A stretch of 13,391 bases of DNA from an uncultured Sutterella sp. (GTDB lineage Bacteria > Pseudomonadota > Gammaproteobacteria > Burkholderiales > Burkholderiaceae_F): positions 1 to 13,391 of the forward strand of contig CAJKSP010000052.1 of assembly GCA_905202595.1 (NCBI GenBank), in the 5' to 3' direction. Numbering within the stretch: the first letter of the stretch is position 1; each line of letters starts with the position of its first letter. Below the pieces are notes generated by a model, which was not told the DNA's origin, ran no database searches, and saw only the letters and a program-made list of their open reading frames with translations. Made by a program: the position numbers and the translations under genes. Positions 5,694 to 13,291 of the stretch are shown here, piece by piece.

Positions 5694-8018
5694 ATGCGTT
5701 TTCGCCAAGCTCTGCTCGCAGCGATGCTTTCCGCGTCGCTTCTGCCCTTTGCGGCGCTTTCCATCCTGCAGCTTCAGAGCTTGGAGCGTCAGCAGGCGGC
5801 TGACGATGCTCGGCAAAGCGAAGCCGCGAGCGCAGCCGCTCAAGCTGTCGGGCGCGAAGTTCAGAATGCGGCGCGCCTTGTTCGGGCTGCTTCGCTCGCA
5901 GCGGGTGCAGCGCTGAACGAAACGCCGTCGCCGCTGCTCGTCAAGTCTCTTCAAGAAACGCTGAAGCAGCTGGCCGAGGCCAGCCCCCTCATTGTCAATC
6001 TTCATATTGACGGGGCAGACCTGCGCAGTCTTGTGTTCTGGCCGCCGGCGACGGATGCAGGCGTCAGCAATCTCAATCAGGATCACAGCGCCCGCTGGCA
6101 TGCCGGTGCGCTGTCGCAGCCGCCTGGGACGCTCTTGGTGTCGCCGGTATTCCGTGCGCAGGGCGGCTACACGGAAGCAACGGTCGGACTCGCGGCGCCG
6201 ATAGCAGGGAGCGGCGGTCCGGAGGGCCGCAATCGAGGCGTTGCCTCCGCGGTGCTTGATCTAGCGGCTGTCGGCCGCATCGTCGAACAAATCGAAGTTC
6301 AGGCTGCGCTGCCGGGCCTGGTCATTTGGGTGCTGGATCAAAATGGACGCGCGCTTAACATGCCGATTTCCAGTACGGCATCCGGCGCCGGTGCTCGAAT
6401 CCCCGGCTGGCCGTCGTTCGCTGCACAGCCCGCTCTCGAATCCAAAGGCGGCGGACTCGAATCGGTTGTCGTGCCGGGCGTGTTTCTCAGCAAAGATGGC
6501 GGGACGGACATGCAGAGCATGCCGGCGGCGGCAGCTATGTCGCCGCTGCCGGCTGGCGATGCGGCAGCGCTGCCATGGAAGGTGCTTGCGCTCCGTCCCG
6601 ATAGCGTCCGTTCCGCTGCATTGAAAGAAGCAGCGCTCCAAAGCGCCGTCGGCGCGGGCGTCCTCCTGCTTCTTATGCTGGGCGCCGCCTGGTTTTTCTC
6701 GGATCGGCTGTCCCGAGCGGCCGATCAGCTTCTGCGCCATGTCGCGAGCCGGCGTGCGGAGCCGGCGCCAGAGAATGCCGTGCGCTTCCCTGCGGAGCTC
6801 CGTCTCGTGCAGCATGCTTATGCCGATGCCGTGAAAAAAAGCGAGAGCCAGTCTGCGGCGCTTCGCCGTCTCAACGAAGCGCTTGAAGAAAAAGTTGCCT
6901 TGCGCACGGCTGATCTCGCGAGAAAGAACGAGACGCTCGGCAAGCTTTTTGAGAGCATGGCTGAGGGCTTCATGGTGCTTTCTGCGAGTGAAGCGGACGG
7001 CGCGCTGCGCGTGCTTCGTTCGAATCGAGAAGCAAGGCTGATGTTGGGCGAAGCCGCTGAAGAGGGCGCGCCGGCGTCTCGATTTCTAAAGCAGTTCGGC
7101 CTGACATCGCTGCCGCCGGCAGGCATGCTCACAGTGATCAAGGCCGCAGATGCCGCCGGATTTGCTGGCGGGCAGCACGCGTTCGAAGCGCTGCAGTTTC
7201 CGCTGGAAGACGGCCGCAGCGCCGGCCTGCTGCTTCGGGATGTGACGGCTCGAGAGGCGGATCTCAAAATGAAGGATGCGCTTGTCGGCATGGTGGCGCA
7301 TGAGCTTCGAACGCCCATTGCGGCCATCCGGCTGGAAACAGAAGCGCTTCAGACCTTGGAGCGAGAAGGTTCGTCGGCAGATGATGCCGGCAGGGAAGCC
7401 AAGGCTGAGGCGCTGGCCGATTTGGCAGAATCTAGTCGAGCGCTGCAGAGTCTTGTAGACGATTGGCTGGATGTCGCGCGCATTGAAGGCGGGGCGTTTG
7501 TCATCGAGCGCCATCCGCTGCAGCTGCCGCTTGTTGCGAGAAAAGCGCTCAAGCGCGTTCGAGCTCGATATCCGGATCTTCAAGCGGCATTTGCTTTTGA
7601 TGAAGATGCCCAAGTGCTGATCGGCGATGCGGCCAGGCTCGAGCAGCTGTTTGAGAATCTGTTTTCGAACGCTGCTCGCTATGGAAAATCCGGAGAGCCT
7701 CCCCGCGTCGCGGTTCGCGCGCAAGCTTCTCCGCATCATCCCGATTGCATTGAGATCAGCGTTGAAGATTGCGGCATTGGCATAGAGCCCTCTGAGGCGG
7801 ATCGGCTTTTTGATCGGTTTTGGCAGAGCCGCCGCGTCAAGCGCCGCGCCGGGGGAACGGGCCTCGGCCTCTACATCGCCCGCGCCATTGCGGCTTCGCA
7901 CGGCGGGAGCATCCGAGCTGAGCCCAAAAATGCGAAGATCCCTCAGGCGGGCGCCCGTTTTGTGATCGAGCTGCCGCGCGGCCGCTTGGAAGAGGGCGGC
8001 AGCGATGCTGGAAATTGA
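5694..8018 (+). CDS. Membrane sensor histidine kinase with periplasmic CACHE-like domain
   Basis: A sensor kinase of 774 residues from the ATG at 5694. That start is chosen because MRFRQALLAAM begins the first membrane helix (about 5-26); an in-frame ATG at 5652 adds 14 less typical residues, and neither has a strong Shine-Dalgarno. Residues about 30-312 are periplasmic and resemble a double-CACHE sensor (LLVSPVFRAQGGYTEATVGL, ASAVLDLAAVGRIVEQI, VIWVLDQNGRAL). The second helix is at about 316-335. A coiled coil (380-415) leads into a PAS-like segment (415-515). HisKA has the H-box VAHELRTPIAAI with phospho-acceptor His536. HATPase shows the N-box LFENLFSNAARYG (Asn655/Asn659), DCGIGIEP (692-699) and GGTGLGLYIA (720-729). 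All catalytic motifs are intact. The partner is the regulator 62 nt downstream. A small organic-acid ligand is likely from context. Confidence 0.93.
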   Translation: MRFRQALLAAMLSASLLPFAALSILQLQSLERQQAADDARQSEAASAAAQAVGREVQNAARLVRAASLAAGAALNETPSPLLVKSLQETLKQLAEASPLIVNLHIDGADLRSLVFWPPATDAGVSNLNQDHSARWHAGALSQPPGTLLVSPVFRAQGGYTEATVGLAAPIAGSGGPEGRNRGVASAVLDLAAVGRIVEQIEVQAALPGLVIWVLDQNGRALNMPISSTASGAGARIPGWPSFAAQPALESKGGGLESVVVPGVFLSKDGGTDMQSMPAAAAMSPLPAGDAAALPWKVLALRPDSVRSAALKEAALQSAVGAGVLLLLMLGAAWFFSDRLSRAADQLLRHVASRRAEPAPENAVRFPAELRLVQHAYADAVKKSESQSAALRRLNEALEEKVALRTADLARKNETLGKLFESMAEGFMVLSASEADGALRVLRSNREARLMLGEAAEEGAPASRFLKQFGLTSLPPAGMLTVIKAADAAGFAGGQHAFEALQFPLEDGRSAGLLLRDVTAREADLKMKDALVGMVAHELRTPIAAIRLETEALQTLEREGSSADDAGREAKAEALADLAESSRALQSLVDDWLDVARIEGGAFVIERHPLQLPLVARKALKRVRARYPDLQAAFAFDEDAQVLIGDAARLEQLFENLFSNAARYGKSGEPPRVAVRAQASPHHPDCIEISVEDCGIGIEPSEADRLFDRFWQSRRVKRRAGGTGLGLYIARAIAASHGGSIRAEPKNAKIPQAGARFVIELPRGRLEEGGSDAGN

Positions 8019-8080
8019 ATCTTCGCTGCGCCGCGCTTGCTGAGCCGGCTTGGCGTCTTTAATTTTTTCTTCAACTTGAA

Positions 8081-8821
8081 ATGACACTGCTGACGAAGCC
8101 GCTGCTTCTCGTCGCCGACGACGAGTCCAAAATTCGACGTCTTGTCATCAAAGGCTTGGAGCGCGCGGGCTTTGAGGTTGCATCGGCTGCAGACGGGCTC
8201 GAGGTGCTGCGGCGCCTGTCTGCAGCTGAAGAAGGCGGAGAGCGGCTGCCGGATCTTCTGATTCTGGATTTGATGATGCCGGGACTCTCTGGCCTGGAGG
8301 TTCTCGAGGCTGTCCGGCAGAAATGGTCAGTTCCTGCCATCATGCTGACGGCGCGCGACGAGTCCGTCGTCAAGCTCAGCGCTTTTCGCATCGGCGCCGA
8401 CGATTATTTGACGAAGCCGTTCCTGATGGAGGAGCTTGAAGCGCGCGTCCGCGCTGTTCTCAGGCGCTCGCAGCCGGCAGTTCGGCAGGATGAAGCGGCG
8501 GACGAAGAGCTTCGCAGCGGAGCGCTGTCTCTGCGGCCTCGGCTTTGGCAGGCGGCATGGCAGGGGCGGCCTTTGAAGCTGCCGAAGCGGGAGTTTTTGA
8601 TCCTCGCAGCGCTGATGAAGCGCCCGAATGCGGTTGTAACGCATGAAGCGCTGCTGCGGGCCGGCTGGGGCGCGGACGAACCGGCCGACCTCAATGCGCT
8701 GCGCGTAACTGTTGCGCGGCTTCGCAGGCACTTTTCTGAAGCCGGCATCGATCCGGCTGCGCTTTCGAGCTTTTCCGGCGTCGGCTACATGCTCGGCGAT
8801 CTGTCGGAGTGGGAGGAGTAG
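8081..8821 (+). CDS. OmpR/PhoB-family response regulator
   Basis: A 246-residue response regulator. The receiver domain (about 7-128) has the acidic pair Asp13-Asp14, phospho-acceptor Asp63 in LLILDLMMPG, Thr90 in MLTARDE and Lys112 in DDYLTKPF, so it should be phosphorylated normally. A linker of about 15 residues leads to a Trans_reg_C winged helix (about 145-240): LPKREFLILAALMKRP, ALRVTVARLRRHF, and the terminal FSGVGYML. It lies 62 nt after the histidine kinase in the same direction, its likely partner. Its ATG has no visible Shine-Dalgarno and is preceded by a T-rich stretch (8058-8068), so translation may be weak or coupled. The flanking reductase genes are the natural candidates for its regulon. 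Confidence 0.93.
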   Translation: MTLLTKPLLLVADDESKIRRLVIKGLERAGFEVASAADGLEVLRRLSAAEEGGERLPDLLILDLMMPGLSGLEVLEAVRQKWSVPAIMLTARDESVVKLSAFRIGADDYLTKPFLMEELEARVRAVLRRSQPAVRQDEAADEELRSGALSLRPRLWQAAWQGRPLKLPKREFLILAALMKRPNAVVTHEALLRAGWGADEPADLNALRVTVARLRRHFSEAGIDPAALSSFSGVGYMLGDLSEWEE

Positions 8822-8867
8822 CGCCTGCAGATCGGCAGGATGAAATGTTTTTGAAAGCTTTTGACGG

Positions 8868-8894
8868 ATGCCTGAAAGGCTTTCGGCATGTTTT
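8868..8894 (+). terminator. Weak hairpin with T run after the response regulator
   Basis: ATGCC (8868-8872) pairs with GGCAT (8885-8889), and the stem can continue with GAA/TTC. TTTT lies at 8891-8894. Short and imperfect: a weak terminator or attenuator between the regulator and the second flavoprotein gene. Confidence 0.25.
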
Positions 8895-8968
8895 GCCGCG
8901 ACACTGTCTAAAGCAGTCGGAGCGCGAACAGCAGACTGCCTTTCCCCGAATAGATCAGGAGCGCATCC

Positions 8969-10498
8969 ATGAAGAACCCCTCCCGCAGGCAGCTTCTTCG
9001 AGCCGCGGCTTTTGCTGCAGCCGCACCAGCCGCCAGTCTGGCCTCAGCTGCAGCCGTCACCGAAGGCAAGCCCTCTTTTGACGAGCTTTACGATGTTGTC
9101 GTCGTCGGCTCCGGCGTTGCCGGCACGGTTGCCGCCATTGCCGCAGCAGAAAAGGGCGCAAGCGTCCTCATGCTTGAAAAGCTCAACCGCTTGGGCGGCA
9201 CGTCCCGCTTCTCGGGCTTGAATTTCGCCTGCGTCGGCAGTCCGGCTCAAAAAGCCAAGGGCATCCAGGATTCGCCGGAAATGCTTGCTCGAGACATGCA
9301 GAAAGTCTCCGGCGGCTTCGGCAGCTATGAACTCGCGCTGGTCATGGCGCAGAATACGGCCCGCGCTGAAGAATTCCTGACCCAGCGCGGCGTCCGCTGG
9401 GACGGCCGCCTGCTGAAGCTCGGCGGACATTCGGCGGCGCGCTGCCTCATTCCTGAGGGCGACGGCGCAGGACTTCTTCGGGCGCTTTGGGCTTATATGG
9501 AGAAGCTCTCCAATCTGACGACGCGGCTCTGCTGCAAAGCCGACGATGTCATCATGGTGGACGGCCGCGCCTGCGGCGTCGTCGTGCGCGAGAACTATCA
9601 GTTCGATCCGTCGGATCCTTCCGAGGAATCCAATCGCTCCGGCATGGTGAAGCGCATCGGCGCTCGGCAGGCGGTGATCTTCGCCTCCGGCGGCTTTGCG
9701 CGCGACAAGGCGTTCCGCAGCGTTGAAGTGCCGTTCCTTGCCGGCGTTTCGACGACGACGAGCGAGGGCGCGACAGCCGCTTCGCTGAAGACGCTGGTTC
9801 GAGCGGGCGCTCGGGCCGTGCATCTGATGCTCTATCGCTTCGCCTATGCGCTGCCGACCGAAGACATGGTCTGGGGCGTGATGATCGATCCGGCAACCGG
9901 CAAGCGCTTCATGAGCGAAGGCGCTTCGCGCAATGCGCTCGCAGAAGGCTCGCTCAAGCTTCGTCTTCAGAACGGCGACCGCAAGCCGTTCATGATCTAC
10001 GACGATCGGGCGCTCTCGAAATTCCACAACATGAACCGCATCGGCCGCAGTCTCAATGGCCTGAACGGCATTGACGGCACGATGTACAAGTTCGAAACGC
10101 TCGAGGCGCTTTGCCGGCATTACGGAGCAGATCCCCAGGCGGTCCACGAGTCGCTTCGCCGCTACAACGAAGGCATCGCTTCCGGCAAGGATGCGTTCGA
10201 CAAGCCTTTTGAACGCACGGGCCGCAAAGTGGAGCCTATTTCTGAAGCCGGTCCCTGGTACGGCATCGTCATCAGCCCGCGCTTGAACTACACCCCGGGC
10301 GGCATCCGCTTTGATGCGCATGCCCGCGTGCTTGCACTGCGGGATGACAAGCCGATTCCCGGCCTTTACGTCTGCGGCGAAGCCGCCGGCGGCCTTCACG
10401 GCGCTGAACGCATGACCGCCTGCTCGATGCCGGCCTGTGCTGTTTTCGGCCTGATTGCCGGCGAAGAAGCCGCGCAGGAAAAGAAGGCGTCTCTTTGA
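8969..10498 (+). CDS. Tat-exported flavoprotein reductase, divergent active site
   Basis: A 509-residue FAD-binding flavoprotein of the same family as the gene at 4036 and also without heme or FMN domains. The Tat signal is SRRQLLRAAAF (5-15) with an Ala-rich segment to about 29. The start has AGGAG about 8 nt upstream. FAD binding: GSGVAG (47-52), LEK (69-71), GGTSRFSGLN (76-85). The catalytic Arg is kept as R321 in SEGASRN, and the carboxylate-binding Arg as R481. The conserved His pair of Fcc3 is Asn440-Tyr441 (LNYTPGGI), the substrate His position falls at Ala292/Tyr293 (RFAYALPT), and the GGNA after R481 is TACS. The scaffold is therefore intact but the pocket differs from both fumarate and urocanate reductases, pointing to another unsaturated acid. 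Its stop lies only 20 nt before the tetraheme cytochrome start, so the two form an operon and probably an electron-transfer pair. Confidence 0.9.
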   Translation: MKNPSRRQLLRAAAFAAAAPAASLASAAAVTEGKPSFDELYDVVVVGSGVAGTVAAIAAAEKGASVLMLEKLNRLGGTSRFSGLNFACVGSPAQKAKGIQDSPEMLARDMQKVSGGFGSYELALVMAQNTARAEEFLTQRGVRWDGRLLKLGGHSAARCLIPEGDGAGLLRALWAYMEKLSNLTTRLCCKADDVIMVDGRACGVVVRENYQFDPSDPSEESNRSGMVKRIGARQAVIFASGGFARDKAFRSVEVPFLAGVSTTTSEGATAASLKTLVRAGARAVHLMLYRFAYALPTEDMVWGVMIDPATGKRFMSEGASRNALAEGSLKLRLQNGDRKPFMIYDDRALSKFHNMNRIGRSLNGLNGIDGTMYKFETLEALCRHYGADPQAVHESLRRYNEGIASGKDAFDKPFERTGRKVEPISEAGPWYGIVISPRLNYTPGGIRFDAHARVLALRDDKPIPGLYVCGEAAGGLHGAERMTACSMPACAVFGLIAGEEAAQEKKASL

Positions 10499-10518
10499 TG
10501 CGCAGATTGGAGCACACG

Positions 10519-10944
10519 ATGAACAAGCGAATCTCTACATTCTTTTGTGCTTGCGCGGCTCTGACTGCCTGCGCAGCTTTCTCCCTGGATGCATCGGCAT
10601 CGGACTTCGCATCCAAGCATGCGGCCAACGGCGTGGCTTGTACGGCATGCCACGGCAGCGGCGCAGGTGCGGCCGTCAAGGCGCCCGAAGCGTCGGCCTG
10701 CCTTGCCTGCCATCAGCAGGATGCCGTTGTCAAAGCGACGGAGCGGCTGAATTTCGAAGCGGTGCTCGTGGATCCGAAGACGAAGAAGGAAATTCGTCAT
10801 ACGGCGCTCATCAACCCGCATGACAGCTATCACTTCGGCCGGACGGAAAGCTGCTTTGACTGCCACCGAGAGCATCGGCCGAGTCAAAACGCCTGCGAAA
10901 GCTGCCACGATATCGGCGCTTGGAAGATGGGGGTGCCGCGCTGA
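10519..10944 (+). CDS. Small tetraheme cytochrome c, electron donor to the flavoproteins
   Basis: A 141-residue exported multiheme cytochrome with four CxxCH sites: CTACH (41-45), CLACH (61-65), CFDCH (112-116) and CESCH (126-130). Several other His (34, 94, 101, 105, 119) can serve as distal ligands. Size and heme count match the N-terminal cytochrome domain of Shewanella flavocytochrome c (Cytochrom_c3_2-type), here on its own chain. The start at 10519 has GGAG 8 nt upstream; an alternative ATG at 10498 overlaps the flavoprotein stop. The leader MNKRISTFFCACAALTAC could be cut by signal peptidase I after ASAS (about residue 28), or be lipidated at Cys18, since LTAC is a formal lipobox. Coupling to the flavoprotein implies electron delivery to it. 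The first flavoprotein may share it. The quinol-side donor is not in this window. Confidence 0.93.
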   Translation: MNKRISTFFCACAALTACAAFSLDASASDFASKHAANGVACTACHGSGAGAAVKAPEASACLACHQQDAVVKATERLNFEAVLVDPKTKKEIRHTALINPHDSYHFGRTESCFDCHREHRPSQNACESCHDIGAWKMGVPR

Positions 10945-10956
10945 CAAGGCTTCAGA

Positions 10957-10979
10957 AGCGATGTCTTTAAGACATCGCT
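10957..10979 (+). repeat. Perfect hairpin after the cytochrome gene
   Basis: AGCGATGTCT and AGACATCGCT form a perfect 10-bp stem around a 3-nt loop, 13 nt after the cytochrome stop. No T run follows. It probably acts as a 3' mRNA stabiliser or as a first half of a double terminator with the hairpin at 10997. Confidence 0.6.
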
Positions 10980-10996
10980 GAACGGCTCTCATCCCT

Positions 10997-11034
10997 CCGC
11001 CTCGCTTGTCTCACAAGCGGGGCGGTATTTTTTT
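10997..11034 (+). terminator. Intrinsic terminator of the flavoprotein-cytochrome operon
   Basis: CCGCCTCGCTTGT (10997-11009) pairs with ACAAGCGGGGCGG (11013-11025), 13 bp with one T-G wobble and a 3-nt loop. TA and a run of seven T follow (11028-11034). This is a strong rho-independent terminator that separates the island from the porin-like gene. Confidence 0.93.
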
Positions 11035-11244
11035 CGGCTTCATAACATAGCGAGAGCATCCTGTATGTCTAGCGGTGCTTTGCAAAAGCGGCAAGGGGGT
11101 GCTTCAGAAAAACTGCCGTTCACGCTCCTGCCTGATTCCGTAAAAAAGCTTTTCGAAATGTTGTCGAGGCCTTGAAGAAGAAAAATGGGATGTTAGGTTG
11201 AAAAAAGAGATTTTTGCTGCTGGAAGAATGAGGGGAGGGCGCTT

Positions 11245-12534
11245 ATGGACTGCAAATGCTTCTGCCGCATCATGGCTGCTTGCAGTCTTGGCAATGCGGT
11301 TCTGCTTTCAGGCTGCACTTCTCTGCCTCCTGAAGCTGAAGCGGCGATTCAGCCCAATGCAGTGATTCATACAGGCATAGAAAGCAAAACGCACGGCTTT
11401 TCCATTTACGGTTCGCGTCCTACGAAGTCCTATGTCGGCATTGACGGAGAATGGGCATTGTCTCCTCAGGCCAGTGCGGCATTTGCTTTTGAAGGCACCA
11501 TGAGTCGGGCCAGCGAGACTTTCGGCAAAGGCGAGGCGCCTTTCGATCGATCTGCGGAATTCAGCCTGATGCTTGCAGGGCAGACTTGGCGCCTGGGACG
11601 TCAAAACATGCTGAGCAAAAAAGGCTCGCTCACAGCATCCATTCGTTCTGATGCCGGCGGCTTATGGGAGGATTATCCCATCAAGCCGATAGACCTCAAT
11701 CCCATCTTTTCGGAGAAGCTTTCTTCGGCGCTTTTGTGGCAGAGCAGCTCTTCTGAATATCCCGTTCGACTCCAGCAAGGACGCTTTGACGGCGGCCGAT
11801 ATTCGGCTGCGGAATGGGGGTGGAGCGACGCAGATCTGCGAAGTGCCATTCTGCTCGAGAATGTGCGCTTCAGCGAAGAAGATGATTCTCTCGTCAAGGC
11901 GGGCTGGAGCGGCACGCACTACGACGATTGGGGCTGGAGCTCTGCAGGGCTTTGGCGCGCAGATGCGGCTTCAAGCATGAGTTCGGGTCGAATAGCGCGA
12001 GGATTCAAAAACGATTGGAGCTCGCTGCAGCTGTCGTATCAGGCCGCTTGGCGGGAAGCCGATGCGGCAGATCCCAGAACAGACGAAGGCTTCAGCAGCA
12101 GCGGCATCGTGGGCGACAGAGCTTCGCTCTGGGCTATTGATGGCTCTGTTGCCTTAAGCGACGACATTTCGATTCTCGGCTTGATGCAGCGAGGATTGGG
12201 GGTGATGCCTGAAACGCCGCTGGTCGCTGCTGAAGACTGGGGCAGCGTCGGCAGCTTTAATGATGCGGCAGACAGCTGGCTCTTTGGGTTGGGCTATGCG
12301 ATGAGCTTCTCCGACGGCTCGACCTGGACGGTGACGGGCTCCTACATGCGCTCTGTGCTCGATGGCGGGTTCTCTGACGCCGCATACAGCGAATGGGCGG
12401 CGCAAAGCCTTATGGAGATGCCGCTTGAGAATGGACTTTCCAGCTATTGGGGCTTTGGCCTGGGACAGGGTGGCATGTTCGAAGACACGACCGACTATTT
12501 GGAAGCTTATGTCGGCATAGGGTATCAATTCTAA
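11245..12534 (+). CDS. Outer-membrane beta-barrel lipoprotein (porin-like)
   Basis: A 429-residue protein not assigned to a named family. The leader MDCKCFCRIMAACSLGNAVL ends in the lipobox LSGC, so Cys24 should be the lipidated N-terminus. The rest is a run of short alternating polar/hydrophobic strands rich in Gly, Ser, Trp and Tyr (SYVGIDGEWAL, WGWSSAGLWRA, SWLFGLGYAMSF, LSSYWGFGLGQGG), as in outer-membrane barrels. It closes with LEAYVGIGYQF: the C-terminal Phe and hydrophobic residues at -3, -5 and -7 form a BAM-type beta-signal. AGGGGAGGG lies about 6 nt before the ATG. A barrel with a lipid anchor is less common than a plain porin; OprM-like exporters have one, but no TolC-type helical repeats are seen. 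It may admit substrates for the upstream reductases. It has its own leader (11035-11244) after a strong terminator. Confidence 0.7.
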   Translation: MDCKCFCRIMAACSLGNAVLLSGCTSLPPEAEAAIQPNAVIHTGIESKTHGFSIYGSRPTKSYVGIDGEWALSPQASAAFAFEGTMSRASETFGKGEAPFDRSAEFSLMLAGQTWRLGRQNMLSKKGSLTASIRSDAGGLWEDYPIKPIDLNPIFSEKLSSALLWQSSSSEYPVRLQQGRFDGGRYSAAEWGWSDADLRSAILLENVRFSEEDDSLVKAGWSGTHYDDWGWSSAGLWRADAASSMSSGRIARGFKNDWSSLQLSYQAAWREADAADPRTDEGFSSSGIVGDRASLWAIDGSVALSDDISILGLMQRGLGVMPETPLVAAEDWGSVGSFNDAADSWLFGLGYAMSFSDGSTWTVTGSYMRSVLDGGFSDAAYSEWAAQSLMEMPLENGLSSYWGFGLGQGGMFEDTTDYLEAYVGIGYQF

Positions 12535-13287
12535 GTTTTGCAGGAAGATCTCTTTTGAAGCGCGGCGAGGGACGGCTGCAGCCTTCTCGCGGAGATTAGA
12601 ACTTTGGGATTGATGCGGTCTGCAGGGCAGTCGGTGTGGAGCGGGAGGCATCGGAATGCCAACGCTCTCAAGAAATGAACTGGCGGCAAACTGCTGCCCC
12701 GCAAGGCTGTCTTTCCTGCGTGTTGAAGTCAAGATTGCCGTCCGGATGGATGCAGCGTACATTTCAGTGAATCAAACAGATTGTTTTCAAAATGCAAGTG
12801 AATTTTCAGAAAAATATCTTTTTAAACCAGAATGAATGCACGTACTTGCAGAGAGCTTCCTCAAAAAGTGGCTGCTGCGTTCTGATGGCATGAAGCAGTC
12901 ATAGCAGGGGATGAATAAGCATAAATGCTCATTTTTTCTGCCATTAAATCACTAAGCTTTTCCAGACAGTTGTCGGGGCCCATCATTGACCTCAACAGGC
13001 CGCCAGCGTGATGCCGGGGGAAGTGCGGCATGGAAGTGGCTGCAAACTTCTGGTCTAGAAGCGATGATTTGTAGCGTTCACCCAACATTCAAGGTCTAAA
13101 GCGGACTTGAATTTAAATGAGCGTATACATGAATCCTAGTGGAGGCTCCTAGGTAAATAACCGATAAATTGTTGCACTTATACACAATCGTTGTTGGGGA
13201 AGACCCTGTACAAAGACAAGTGCGCCGTGCGCAGCGGTGGAACGTGCACCGCACATCAGTCCATTTTGCCCAAATTGATTTGGAGTT
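12535..13287. other. Long intergenic stretch without a convincing gene
   Basis: About 750 bp. The porin-like gene has no clear terminator here. The stretch 12770-12850 is AT-rich and contains TGCAAGT and ACTTGCA as a distant inverted pair. A short GCATAAATGC palindrome before TTTTTT at about 12919-12942 is too short for a confident terminator. Open frames on either strand are short, lack Shine-Dalgarno sites and show no recognised domain. A gene remnant is possible but cannot be shown. Confidence 0.4.
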
Positions 13288-13291
13288 ATGA

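Noticed and set aside
8019..8080. Possible terminator between kinase and regulator (CGCC...GGCG followed by a T-rich stretch)
   Set aside because: The stem is only about 5 bp with a large loop, and a kinase-regulator pair is normally co-transcribed.
7086..8087. 333-residue minus-strand frame opposite the histidine kinase
   Set aside because: It is antisense to the intact HisKA/HATPase region with no domain or Shine-Dalgarno.
9044..10399. 451-residue open frame on the minus strand opposite the second flavoprotein
   Set aside because: It is the reverse of a clear FAD reductase gene, has no recognised domain, and its length follows from GC-rich codon structure.
12154..12762. 202-residue minus-strand frame at the porin 3' end
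   Set aside because: Mostly antisense to the beta-barrel gene, no motif recognised.
12861..13088. 75-residue minus-strand frame in the right intergenic region
   Set aside because: No Shine-Dalgarno or recognisable domain; composition does not look coding. A gene relic cannot be excluded.
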